From UMGS1002 sp964570825 (GTDB lineage: Bacteria > Bacillota > Clostridia > Oscillospirales > CAG-272): a DNA stretch of 64,000 bases. Both the position numbers and the translations under genes were made by a program. A model generated the notes under the pieces. It was not told the DNA's origin. It worked only from the letters and a program-made list of their open reading frames with translations, and searched no databases. Positions 16,982 to 25,315 of the stretch are shown piece by piece. Every line of letters starts with the position of its first letter. Position 1 is the first letter of the stretch. The DNA is taken from contig CAZMZJ010000007.1 in assembly GCA_964570825.1 (NCBI GenBank), positions 47,624 through 111,623 on the forward strand, given 5' to 3'.

Positions 16982-18061
16982 TCAGAGCGAAAATCCGGCG
17001 AGCATCTCATAAACGAGTTCCTCTATTGAGTAATAATCCGACACGGCGGCGACGCATGAGGCGCTGTGCAAATATCTTGTCGGAGCGGAAAGCGCCAGCG
17101 TGCGCACGCCAGTCCCCGAACGGTGAATGGTACCCGCGTCGTTTCCGCCTGAAACATATTTCTTTATCTGCGCTTTTATCTTTTTTTCCGCGGCGGTTCT
17201 CATTGCAAAATCCACAAATTCCCTGTCGTATATCGTCGCGCGGTCGGCCAGCGAAATCGCACCGCCGTCACCGAGCCTTGCAGCCTGAGCGTTCTCCGGA
17301 ACATCGGCAATATCCGCAACGGCGGTTGATTCGAGAATAATCGCAAAGTCGGGGCCTATAGCGTTGGCTGCGGTTCCCGCTCCGGAGTAGCCCAGCTCCT
17401 CGCGCACAGTAAAGCAGAAATAAAGGTCAAAAGGCAGCGTCTTCCCTCTCTCTCTCAGCCGCCTCATAACGTTTATCATGACGGCGCAACCGAGTCTGTC
17501 GTCGATCGCCTTGCACTTTGCGAACCTGTCATTGCTGCCGAACAGAACAAAATCAGAATCAAAGGTCCCATAATCTCCGGGTTTGACGTATTTCAGCGCT
17601 TCATCGCGGTCGCACGCGCCGATATCGATATACATCTTGTCTGTCGGCGTCGCGCTTTTGCGGTCCTCCGGACTTTGCAGGTGTATCGCCTTTGATGCGA
17701 TTACACCCTTTGTTCTGTTGTTTTCATTTCCGAGAATAACATTGCGCCCGCAGAGAACGCGTGAGTCGATGCCGCCGAGGCAGGCGAACTTGATATACCC
17801 GTCCTCACCGATTTCGTTAACCATAAATCCGACTTCGTCCATATGCGCAGAAATCATTATTTTCCGGGGCTTCAGGGAGTCATATCCGTCTTTGCCGCCG
17901 CGGACGAACGCGATTAGATTGCCCATCCGGTCAATCCGGTATCCGTCGCAAAAGCCGTCAATCTGTATTTTTATAAGATCCGCCACATTATCTTCGCAGC
18001 CGGAAGGCCCGAAAGCAAGGCAGAGTTCACGGAGCAATTCAATTCCTTCGTATCTTGTCAT
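16982..18061 (-). CDS. M42 family metallo-aminopeptidase (second copy)
   Basis: 359 residues from ATG 18061, whose ATGA overlaps the stop of the preceding M42 gene; a longer frame starting upstream has no support. Ligands: His73 and Asp75 in AHMDEVG, AIDDRLG, VREELGYSGAG, and RYLHSA near the C-terminus. The fifth ligand position has Glu (ILESTA) rather than the Asp of the third copy, a variation known among M42 enzymes and linked to metal and substrate preference. It has a longer loop after residue 53 (GGKDGYDSLKPRK) than its neighbours. Confidence 0.93.
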   Translation of the reverse strand: MTRYEGIELLRELCLAFGPSGCEDNVADLIKIQIDGFCDGYRIDRMGNLIAFVRGGKDGYDSLKPRKIMISAHMDEVGFMVNEIGEDGYIKFACLGGIDSRVLCGRNVILGNENNRTKGVIASKAIHLQSPEDRKSATPTDKMYIDIGACDRDEALKYVKPGDYGTFDSDFVLFGSNDRFAKCKAIDDRLGCAVMINVMRRLRERGKTLPFDLYFCFTVREELGYSGAGTAANAIGPDFAIILESTAVADIADVPENAQAARLGDGGAISLADRATIYDREFVDFAMRTAAEKKIKAQIKKYVSGGNDAGTIHRSGTGVRTLALSAPTRYLHSASCVAAVSDYYSIEELVYEMLAGFSL

Positions 18062-19104
18062 CCTGCAAACGCCTCCGCTATTTTCCGCGAGCATATGAAT
18101 CCTGCTATCAGCTTTGAGGTTTCAATGCAGTCGGCTATGTTTATTACTTCGTTGTATGTGTGCATACTCTTCAGCGGCAGACCGATGTCGACCACAGGAA
18201 CGCCGCTCCCTGTAAGGTTTACAGCCGGCGCGTTCGTTCCGGTGCTTGACGCGGACACCGATATCTGACTCTTGATTCCGAGTTCTTCGGCAAGCGCTAT
18301 TGTCATGCGAGTAAGCCTGCGGTCAGTGATCGCCGAAACAGTAACGCCAGGCCCGCCGCCGAATACTATCGTGTCGGAGCGAGTTGCGTCAGGCGCTTTT
18401 GCGTGATTAACATCGACCGTCATTGCGTAATCGGGTCCTATCTCAAATGTGCCGGCGGCTGCGCCGCTGACACGCAGCGTTTCCTCGTGAACCGAGAGCG
18501 TCACAAAAACGTCCCCTGCGAGCATATCGCTTGAACATCCCGCCACGGCGTGTATCGCGCAGGCGGCGCAGGCCTTGTCGTCAAAGCTCTTCCCGGCTAT
18601 GCTGCCGCCGAGAAGCTCGGTATATTTTGGCTTGAACCCCACAGGGGTTCCGACCCTTACGAATTTTTCAAGCTCTTCCTTCGAATACCCCGTGTCTATG
18701 ACGAGCTCGCTGATTTCCTTGAGAGTTTTGCTCTCGTCCGGCTTCTGCAGGTGCGGAGGCGTCGACGCTATCACGCCGTAAATTTTTTTATCGCCGTATA
18801 TTACAACCTCTCCGGCCTGTAGTATCCGCGTATCAAGTCCCCCGACGTTTATAAAAGACAGAAAACCGCCTTTTTTTATTTCAGTGACGTACATTCCTAT
18901 CTCGTCCATATGGGTGTCGATAAGAATCCGGGGAGCACCGGGTTTTCCGCATCTTTTGACAAATATCTGATTTCCGACGCTATCCGCGCGGCATTCGTCG
19001 AAGCAGCCGCCGACTATTGACAAAAGCTTGCTTCTTTCATATGTTTCCCACCCCGAAACCGACATGAGTCCGCAGAGGGCGACTATCAATTCTTTTATTT
19101 CCAT
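18058..19104 (-). CDS. M42 family metallo-aminopeptidase, divergent (first copy)
   Basis: 348 residues. Ligands His65 and Asp67 are in THMDEIG, and the catalytic Glu pair is in VHEETLRVSGA. The second Asp motif reads SFDDKA instead of DDR, the next metal Asp is in TVDVNHAKAPD, and the final His is in SMHTYNE. It is the most divergent of the three tandem copies and may have a different specificity. It starts 25 bases after murD and overlaps the next M42 gene by four bases, so all are probably one transcript. Confidence 0.92.
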   Translation of the reverse strand: MEIKELIVALCGLMSVSGWETYERSKLLSIVGGCFDECRADSVGNQIFVKRCGKPGAPRILIDTHMDEIGMYVTEIKKGGFLSFINVGGLDTRILQAGEVVIYGDKKIYGVIASTPPHLQKPDESKTLKEISELVIDTGYSKEELEKFVRVGTPVGFKPKYTELLGGSIAGKSFDDKACAACAIHAVAGCSSDMLAGDVFVTLSVHEETLRVSGAAAGTFEIGPDYAMTVDVNHAKAPDATRSDTIVFGGGPGVTVSAITDRRLTRMTIALAEELGIKSQISVSASSTGTNAPAVNLTGSGVPVVDIGLPLKSMHTYNEVINIADCIETSKLIAGFICSRKIAEAFAG

Positions 19105-19129
19105 TTAATTCTCCGATTGTTTTGATTTC

Positions 19130-20581
19130 TTAATCCGATTCCGACTTATAACCGCGCACAATTTCCTTGAAGAGGTTTCCGCGCTCCATAAAATTCTTAA
19201 ACCGGTCGAAGCTTGCGCACGCCGGGGAAAGCAATACGATTCCCCCCGGTTTTGCCATGCTTCTCGCACGGCTGACCGCCTGCGCAAAGTCCGGCTCGGT
19301 AACCACCTTCAGCCTTTCTTTGTTATATGCGGGACATTCTTCAAGAGCCGTCATAATCTTTCCGGCTGTCGCCCCGGTCAGTACAACCGCTTCTGCACGT
19401 GCGCACAGCGCTTCGGCAAGAGGCGCGAACGGGATCTTTTTGTCATAGCCGCCGCAGATCACCACCGGTTTTACGCTCAGCGCAGAAAGCGCTGCCGCTG
19501 TGCGCGTGGGACTTGAATCTATCGAGCTGTTGTAGTATTTCACTCCGTCGAGCTCGCGAACAAATTCTAGCCGGTGCTCGACGCCGGGAAATGTTTTTGC
19601 AATTTCGGTGAATATATCCTTGCTCACAAGACCATAAACATTTGACATCGCCGCCATGTAGTTTTCAATATTGTGACGTCCCGGAAGGAGAATATCAGAT
19701 GTGCGCAGCAGCTCTTCCTCGGTCTTGCCGTCGCTGATGAAAATTGCGCCGCCGCGTTGGAATACGGCGCGCGCGCCGTATTTGCCTTCCGGGACAATCT
19801 CGTTATAGCTTTCCTTAGCCGACGAAAAGAAGGTGACTTCAAGCGGAGATTCGCAGCCGATTCTGTACGTCACAGGGTTTTCCGCGTTCACTGTCAGCCG
19901 TTTTGCGCCGGGATGTGTGCAAATGTTCATTTTCGCCGCGGTATATTCGGCCATATCAGTGTGCCAGTCGAGGTGATTGGGCGTAATGTTTGTGATTGCC
20001 GAACGCTCAGGCGAAAGTTTCATCGTATAAAGCTGAAAGCTTGAAAGCTCGACTACGGCAAAATCGTCGGGAGTCATTTCCCCGACAAGAGGAAGCAGAG
20101 GTGAACCGATATTTCCGCCTACAAACACGCGTCCCTTGCCGGTTCGGGCAAGCTCCGCCTCAAGCATTTTATATGTCAGGGTTGTAGTGGTCGTTTTCCC
20201 GTCGCTGCCGGTCACGCCGATGACTCTTGCCGGCGTCAGCTCCATGAAAAGCTCCATCTCGGACGTCAGGATAGCTCCTCTTTTGACTGCCTCGGCAAGC
20301 TCCGGTTTATCCGGACGCAGTCCCGGCGTGCGGAAGATGACATCCTCGTCAAGTCCGGCGAGGTATCCTTCGCCCAGCACGAGACGAACTCCTCTTTTCT
20401 CAAGCGCCTCCGCGTCGCCGCCGAGCTGTTCGCGGTTTTTTTTATCTCTTGCAGTGATGTCCGCGCCAAGGCCGAGCAGAAAGTCGATAAGCGGCAGATT
20501 GGAAATCCCGATGCCGCAGACCGCGACTTTCCCGGCTGAAATACGGCGGATTACACTGTTGTTCTCGTTTGAAATGCTCAA
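19130..20581 (-). CDS. murD: UDP-N-acetylmuramoyl-L-alanine--D-glutamate ligase
   Basis: 483 residues, slightly longer than the usual 450. It adds D-glutamate to UDP-MurNAc-L-Ala in peptidoglycan synthesis. The ATP-binding loop GVTGSDGKTTTTT is at 122-134, the N-terminal Rossmann segment VCGIGISNLPLIDFL at 21-35, and NITPNHLDWH further on is typical of Mur ligases. The start is a TTG at 20581, supported by GGGGG seven to eight bases upstream and by the promoter at 20626-20654. It is isolated from other mur genes and heads an operon with three M42 peptidases. Confidence 0.93.
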   Translation of the reverse strand: MSISNENNSVIRRISAGKVAVCGIGISNLPLIDFLLGLGADITARDKKNREQLGGDAEALEKRGVRLVLGEGYLAGLDEDVIFRTPGLRPDKPELAEAVKRGAILTSEMELFMELTPARVIGVTGSDGKTTTTTLTYKMLEAELARTGKGRVFVGGNIGSPLLPLVGEMTPDDFAVVELSSFQLYTMKLSPERSAITNITPNHLDWHTDMAEYTAAKMNICTHPGAKRLTVNAENPVTYRIGCESPLEVTFFSSAKESYNEIVPEGKYGARAVFQRGGAIFISDGKTEEELLRTSDILLPGRHNIENYMAAMSNVYGLVSKDIFTEIAKTFPGVEHRLEFVRELDGVKYYNSSIDSSPTRTAAALSALSVKPVVICGGYDKKIPFAPLAEALCARAEAVVLTGATAGKIMTALEECPAYNKERLKVVTEPDFAQAVSRARSMAKPGGIVLLSPACASFDRFKNFMERGNLFKEIVRGYKSESD

Positions 20582-20625
20582 TTTAACGCCCCCAGTCAGA
20601 TATTTTTGCGTTACACCACTTGAAT

Positions 20626-20654
20626 ATTATATTCCTTATCGTTATTCTTTGCAA
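20626..20654 (-). promoter_or_regulatory. Sigma-A promoter of the murD-M42 operon
   Basis: Minus-strand TTGCAA (20654-20649), a 17-base spacer and TATAAT (20631-20626). The predicted start leaves about 40 bases before the TTG start codon of murD. Confidence 0.7.
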
Positions 20655-20711
20655 TAGCAGAAGAAAATTTTATCCATATTCAAATGTTTTCTATATTTTT
20701 GAAAAAATCTC

Positions 20712-20740
20712 TTGCAATATTTTATATTGTGTGGTATGAT
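20712..20740 (+). promoter_or_regulatory. Sigma-A promoter of rpsT
   Basis: TTGCAA at 20712-20717, a 17-base spacer ending TGTGTGG, and TATGAT at 20735-20740. The leader is about 75 bases and contains GAAAGGAGAG just before the ATG. Confidence 0.75.
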
Positions 20741-20821
20741 ATATGACTGTATGGAATCAACCGGCTCCGCACCCTCTCAGGCGGGCCGTACCGACATTAT
20801 TTTTGAGAAAGGAGAGGGCAC

Positions 20822-21088
20822 ATGCCTAATATCAAGAGTGCGAAAAAGCGCGTCATCACAACCAAGAAAAGAACGCTTATAAACAAGATGTTCCGTTCCG
20901 AGCTGAAGACCACTATCAAAAAGTTTGATGCCGCCGCCGCTTCGGGCGACAAGACAGCCGCTGCCGCCGCTTATATTGATGCTGTCAAAAAGGTAGATCA
21001 GGCATCGGCGCGCGGAACAATCCACAAGAATGCCGCCGCACGCAAGAAGAGCCAGTTCACCAAGAAGCTCAATTCCCTTAATAAATAA
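20822..21088 (+). CDS. rpsT: 30S ribosomal protein S20
   Basis: 88 residues, typical length. The opening MPNIKSAKKRVITTKKRT and the later GTIHKNAAARKKSQ are S20 hallmarks. It is a primary 16S rRNA-binding protein. It is monocistronic, with its own promoter, a strong AAAGGAG site and a terminator directly after. Confidence 0.97.
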   Translation: MPNIKSAKKRVITTKKRTLINKMFRSELKTTIKKFDAAAASGDKTAAAAAYIDAVKKVDQASARGTIHKNAAARKKSQFTKKLNSLNK

Positions 21089-21093
21089 CACCT

Positions 21094-21125
21094 GAAGGCT
21101 CTCCCGCCGTGACCGGGGGGCCTTT
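21094..21125 (+). terminator. Terminator of rpsT
   Basis: AAGGCTCTCCC pairs with GGGGGGCCTT through some G-U pairs, followed by TTTTTG. Confidence 0.75.
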
Positions 21126-21218
21126 TTGATTTGCGACGCATGAATATCAGGCAAAAGGCTCCCCGCCTCGCTTCCAATCTGTTTTTTTGTTTACACTATT
21201 TGTCACTGTATAAAAATC

Positions 21219-21247
21219 TTGAAACGCCGCCGCGGTTATGGTATAAT
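21219..21247 (+). promoter_or_regulatory. Sigma-A promoter of the permuted papain-like gene
   Basis: TTGAAA at 21219-21224, a 17-base spacer ending TTATGG, and TATAAT at 21242-21247. The predicted start near 21254 favours the ATG at 21293 over that at 21266. Confidence 0.75.
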
Positions 21248-21292
21248 TGTTTGCGGCGGTCAAATATGCGGAAGCAAGAGTGCGGGGCAGAT

Positions 21293-21946
21293 ATGAGCGG
21301 TCAGGATTATTCAGAAAAGATTTATCTGATATTTTCAATCACCTCAACAAAAATAGGAAAACTAATACGCACGGTGACGCGCTATCCATACAATCACGTA
21401 TCGGTTGCGCTCTCGCCCGCTCTGCCGGAGATTTATTCATTCGCCCGGCATTATAGAAAAACCCCGTTTTACGGGGGGTTCGTCCGTGAAAGCCGTCTTA
21501 GGTACTGCAATGCCGACGGTCTGGCAAAGATAATGATATGCGCAATACCTGTCAGCCGGAGCCAGTATGAAGCCGCGTCCGGGTTTATTAAAGAAGTGTC
21601 AGAAAACGAGAAGGAATATTTATATAATATCATTTCCGCCGTCTTTGTTCCGATGCGCCTCAGGATTTTCATCGACCGCGCGTACACCTGCTTGGAGTTT
21701 GCGGTAGAGCTTCTCGCGCACTGCGGCATCGAGGGCGCGCCTGATCCGAACCGTTTCTGCTCGATTCAGACGCTGATTGAAAAATATGAAAAATACAAAG
21801 TGTACGAGGGCGTGTTCCCGGATGCCTATGCAGACAGCCGCGACGACTGCTACGAAAAGAACGTTGCATTCCTTCGGAGAATGAGCATGACTGTTTCGAC
21901 AAACGCGCGGCTTCTCGGAAGATTCTGCAGGAGCCTTGTGCGATAA
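21293..21946 (+). CDS. Putative permuted NlpC/P60-like (papain-fold) protein
   Basis: 217 residues, no signal peptide or membrane segment. The His-first, Cys-later arrangement (YNHVSVAL with His35, AYTCLEFAVELL with Cys133) is that of circularly permuted papain-like enzymes such as YiiX/YycO, which act on amide or ester bonds of lipids, peptides or cell wall. YSFARHY and FYGGFVRES between them are conserved in clostridial relatives as I recall them. The first 40 residues look like a beta-hairpin core. GGGG five bases before ATG 21293 serves as ribosome-binding site. Substrate unknown; the assignment is by motif only. Confidence 0.65.
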   Translation: MSGQDYSEKIYLIFSITSTKIGKLIRTVTRYPYNHVSVALSPALPEIYSFARHYRKTPFYGGFVRESRLRYCNADGLAKIMICAIPVSRSQYEAASGFIKEVSENEKEYLYNIISAVFVPMRLRIFIDRAYTCLEFAVELLAHCGIEGAPDPNRFCSIQTLIEKYEKYKVYEGVFPDAYADSRDDCYEKNVAFLRRMSMTVSTNARLLGRFCRSLVR

Positions 21947-21968
21947 GACGATTAGTATATAAAAGCAA

Positions 21969-22006
21969 CGAAAGAGGCTGATATATATCAGCCTCTTTAT
22001 TTTTGC
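21969..22006. terminator. Bidirectional terminator between convergent genes
   Basis: AAAGAGGCTGA (21971-21981) pairs with TCAGCCTCTTT (21988-21998) around an AT loop, with A-rich and T-rich flanks on either side. Confidence 0.8.
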
Positions 22007-22045
22007 AGCTTCTGTAACTTTCTTAAAAAGCTTCGGTTGTACCGG

Positions 22046-23494
22046 CTACTCCATAAGCCTCATCATGCTGCTGTAATTTCCCCAGTAGTAACCGGCGGTG
22101 TAAGAGTCGAAGCTGGTTTTTGTATAAAGGCATATTATAATTCCCGAGGCGGCTCCGTCGAATAGTCCTGTGGGCGCGACCGACATCGACATTTCGTCTT
22201 CGTTATATATATGCAGCCGTTTTAGAGAGGTTGCCCCGGCGAAGGCTCCGTTCTCAATTGAGATGATGTTGCTGCGTATTGTTAAATCTGTCAGCTCCGA
22301 GCAGCCTGCAAAAGTGCCGGAGGCGATTGTGATAACCGGCAGGCCGTTGTAGACGGCAGGAATCTCAAGCTTGACAAGCGCTTTCCCTTCGTCGGTTACT
22401 CCGGTCACCGTGTAGCCTACGGCACTGCCGTCGGCGCCCGGAAATTCCCTGTATGTGAAATACTGCGCCCAGACGTCCTCGCTGCCGTCGCCTATTATAT
22501 ATGCCGGACGCGCGGGCGCCTCAGGTATATCTATATCGAGCGCTTCGGTCTTCCCCATGGCGCGCCAGAGATCTCCTATCAGCAGCGCGGTGCGCAGCCT
22601 GACGCCGCTATCGTTTAAGTGAAAGTTGCTGTCGAAGAAATAATTTTCTTTAATAAGATAGTCGTTGATATTGCTTATCACCTCGCAGTCGAGATTCTCA
22701 CAGATAAACCGGTAGAAAGCAAGGATGCCGCTCTCGTCTGTCGACGGCGCAAGGGCGGTCGAGTTCATCGGAGGAAAAGAATAATATACCACCGCGCCGC
22801 AATCCTTCGCATACGCAATATATTTATTAAGATAATCAATAAAGTCCGGACTGTATATCGAGCTGTCAAGCACTATCTGCTTGTTCGGATCATAGCCGAG
22901 CATCATCGTGTTGTACGGACGCGGATATGAAATATCTCCGTACTCGTTGAAGGAGCTGTGATTGTAGACGCCCTCGGGGTTTAGCCCGGCATTCGTCGTC
23001 CATAGTCTGCCCTTGGCGCCGACATAATTGATAAATCCGCCGGCGAGATCGGAATATTCGTCTTTTTCTACATACCTCAGCATTGAGAAATCGCTGTCGA
23101 GAGCCTGCCACATCGACTCGGCGTTGAAGTAAAGCGAAAGAGTCTGCGGATCAAGCTCGGGCGCTATTACGATGATGTCTCCTGTATTTATGTTTGCCCT
23201 TGAAAGATCGAGCATCACCTTTGTGCCGAGCGAGGCGTAAAGCCCGAAGTTTACGACCGGCATGCCCATATATTCTTCAAGCAGCTCCGAGTCGAGGCCG
23301 AAAGCCACGCTGCTGCCCCCGACCACGATTATCTTCGGCTCGCTTATCCCGTTGAGCCTGTCGAATTTATCCGAAAGCTCTCCGAGGAAGGTGTGCGAAT
23401 ATTGCGGCGGGATACACAGGCACATAACAACCATCATAACCGCCGGTATTGCGGCGGCAACTGAAATTATAATCGTTTTAATTAGATTCTTCAT
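22046..23494 (-). CDS. SGNH-like acyltransferase/esterase with C-terminal leucine-rich repeats
   Basis: 482 residues. An N-terminal membrane anchor (about 5-29) places the rest outside the cell. The SGNH-type domain spans about 52-315: nucleophile block VVGGSSVAFG (57-66), PVVNFGLYASLG (79-90), and the terminal FFDSNFHLND (286-295) with His292 and Asp288. Residues 375-440 are BspA-like LRR_5 repeats (GTFAGCSELTDL, GAFAGATSLKRL). The domain resembles AlgJ/AlgX/DltD-like partners of MBOAT proteins, which pass acyl groups to extracellular polymers. It lies 12 bases after the MBOAT gene with a canonical AAGGAGG site and is last in the four-gene unit. Confidence 0.8.
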   Translation of the reverse strand: MKNLIKTIIISVAAAIPAVMMVVMCLCIPPQYSHTFLGELSDKFDRLNGISEPKIIVVGGSSVAFGLDSELLEEYMGMPVVNFGLYASLGTKVMLDLSRANINTGDIIVIAPELDPQTLSLYFNAESMWQALDSDFSMLRYVEKDEYSDLAGGFINYVGAKGRLWTTNAGLNPEGVYNHSSFNEYGDISYPRPYNTMMLGYDPNKQIVLDSSIYSPDFIDYLNKYIAYAKDCGAVVYYSFPPMNSTALAPSTDESGILAFYRFICENLDCEVISNINDYLIKENYFFDSNFHLNDSGVRLRTALLIGDLWRAMGKTEALDIDIPEAPARPAYIIGDGSEDVWAQYFTYREFPGADGSAVGYTVTGVTDEGKALVKLEIPAVYNGLPVITIASGTFAGCSELTDLTIRSNIISIENGAFAGATSLKRLHIYNEDEMSMSVAPTGLFDGAASGIIICLYTKTSFDSYTAGYYWGNYSSMMRLME

Positions 23495-23506
23495 TTCCGC
23501 GCCTCC

Positions 23507-24973
23507 TTAAAACTGGAAATAGATGAAGGCGCTCGCGCCGTCGCCGGTCAGGAGAAGCAGCCACGCGACTGCAACCGCCCAGATAATGTACGCGTTCCTA
23601 TATCCCTGCCTGAGGCTTACGCCGCCTTCTCCGGCGCTTGTCATGGTGCTGCTGTCAAGCCGGCTCATGACTATAACCGAGAGCAGGGCGACAAGCCCGC
23701 CTATCATTGTCATGCCCATTGCCGAGAAGGTGTCTTTGAAATACACCGGACTTATCGACCAGTCTGAAAACAGTTTGGCTATCAGAAGCTTAAGGTCAGC
23801 AAAGCTGTTTGCACGGAAGAAAATCCACGCGAAGCATACGAGGACGAAGGTGTTGAATCTCCTGAGCGCTTTGAGCCATTTTGCGTCTTTTGCCACTCCG
23901 AGCCTGCCCCAGAATTTATCGCGCGGCTTCTTTGTAAAGTAACCGATTATCTGATATGTGCCGTGAAGCGCGCCCCAGATGACGTAGGTCCACGAAGCGC
24001 CGTGCCAGAGACCGCTCACCAGAAATACCGTCATAACGTTCAGCTGGTGCCGGAACTTTGAGCAGCGGTTGCCGCCGAGAGGTATGTACAGATAATCGCG
24101 GAACCAAGAGGTAAGGCTTATGTGCCATCTGGACCAGAAATCCTTGATGCTCTCGGCAGTATAGGGACGGTTGAAGTTCTGCATCAGCCGGATGCCCATG
24201 ATTTCCGAGCAGCCGATGGCTATGTCGGTGTACCCCGAAAAGTCGCAGTAAATCTGGAATGCGAACATCACGGTCGCCAGCACAACGCCAAAACCGGTAG
24301 CGTCCTTTGCATTGTTGAAAACCGAATTGACATAGGGAGCGAGCAGGTCCGCGACGACCACCTTCTTGAAAAATCCGATAAGCATCTTGCGCGTGCCGCC
24401 GACAGTGTTTTTCCATGTCGGCTTATTGTCGGCACGCAGCTGGGGAAGCAGGTTCTCGGGACGCTCGATAGGACCGGCGACAAGCTGCGGAAAGAAGGAA
24501 ACATAAAGCGCGTAGTATCCGAAATGCTTCTCGGCCTTGACGCTCCCGCGATAAACATCGATGGCGTATGACAGCGTCTGGAAGGTATAGAACGATATGC
24601 CGACCGGAAGAATCAGGTCAAGCGTAAAGGAGTCTGCATTTCCACCAAAAAGATTTATAATGCCGGTTAAAGAGTTCGAGAGAAAATTGAAATATTTGAA
24701 GAAGAAAAGCACGCCGAGCGACGCGACGAGAGTCACTATGATCGAAACCCGGCAGACAAGCCTGCTCTCCCTGTATTTTTCAATAAGCAGCGAGCTTGCG
24801 TAGGATATGACCGTCGTGAAAAGAATCAGCGACACAAGATCAACATTCCACGAAAGATAGAAATAATAGCTTGCGGCGAGCAGCATTATCCAGCGGTACT
24901 TTGAGGGAATCAAGAAATACAGGGATATTACTATCGGGAAAAAGATCAGAAATTCTATCGAATTAAATACCAT
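23507..24973 (-). CDS. MBOAT family O-acyltransferase (AlgI/PatA-like)
   Basis: 488 residues with about eleven membrane segments. MBOAT proteins move acetyl groups from the cytoplasm across the membrane for O-acetylation of polysaccharides. Conserved elements are YCDFSGYTDIAIG (242-254), FWSRWHISLTSWFRDYLYIP (279-298) with His284, and SGLWHGASWTYVIWGALHG (320-338) with the catalytic His324. It starts three bases after the small membrane protein; its AAAGG site lies inside that gene's end. SGNH proteins on both sides of the unit are the expected extracytoplasmic partners. Confidence 0.94.
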   Translation of the reverse strand: MVFNSIEFLIFFPIVISLYFLIPSKYRWIMLLAASYYFYLSWNVDLVSLILFTTVISYASSLLIEKYRESRLVCRVSIIVTLVASLGVLFFFKYFNFLSNSLTGIINLFGGNADSFTLDLILPVGISFYTFQTLSYAIDVYRGSVKAEKHFGYYALYVSFFPQLVAGPIERPENLLPQLRADNKPTWKNTVGGTRKMLIGFFKKVVVADLLAPYVNSVFNNAKDATGFGVVLATVMFAFQIYCDFSGYTDIAIGCSEIMGIRLMQNFNRPYTAESIKDFWSRWHISLTSWFRDYLYIPLGGNRCSKFRHQLNVMTVFLVSGLWHGASWTYVIWGALHGTYQIIGYFTKKPRDKFWGRLGVAKDAKWLKALRRFNTFVLVCFAWIFFRANSFADLKLLIAKLFSDWSISPVYFKDTFSAMGMTMIGGLVALLSVIVMSRLDSSTMTSAGEGGVSLRQGYRNAYIIWAVAVAWLLLLTGDGASAFIYFQF

Positions 24974-24976
24974 AGC

Positions 24977-25237
24977 TTATACCTTTCCCTTCCCCTCTCC
25001 CTCTTTTCTCACAAGTCCGACTGAAAGAGAGAGCAGCAGAACGAGCAGCAGCTCCTCCATGCCCGCTCCGTTAAGGAGAAAATATGCAGTCAGCAGAATA
25101 TGCATTACAAGGTTCGCCGAAGCGGCCGCCGCCGCAAAAACGGCTTTCCCGCGCAGCAGATGTTCGGCAATGTGCAGGGCCAGTATAGCGAGAAGCAGGC
25201 CCGCGACTGCATACGCGTGTTCAACAAAGAAGTTCAT
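24977..25237 (-). CDS. Small membrane protein of the acylation locus
   Basis: 86 residues with three hydrophobic segments (about 8-24, 33-57, 60-78) and a charged C-terminus (RKEGEGKGKV). I do not recognise a family. Tight placement between the lipoprotein SGNH gene and MBOAT (three-base gap) makes it a likely accessory subunit of the acyltransferase. The ribosome-binding site is weak. Confidence 0.7.
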   Translation of the reverse strand: MNFFVEHAYAVAGLLLAILALHIAEHLLRGKAVFAAAAASANLVMHILLTAYFLLNGAGMEELLLVLLLSLSVGLVRKEGEGKGKV

Positions 25238-25315
25238 GTTAAATGTTTTCCGTACCTTTCAGAAGTTTAAGACGTTCAGGAACGCTTTTCATTTTTCGAA
25301 GTTTTGATTTTATGT

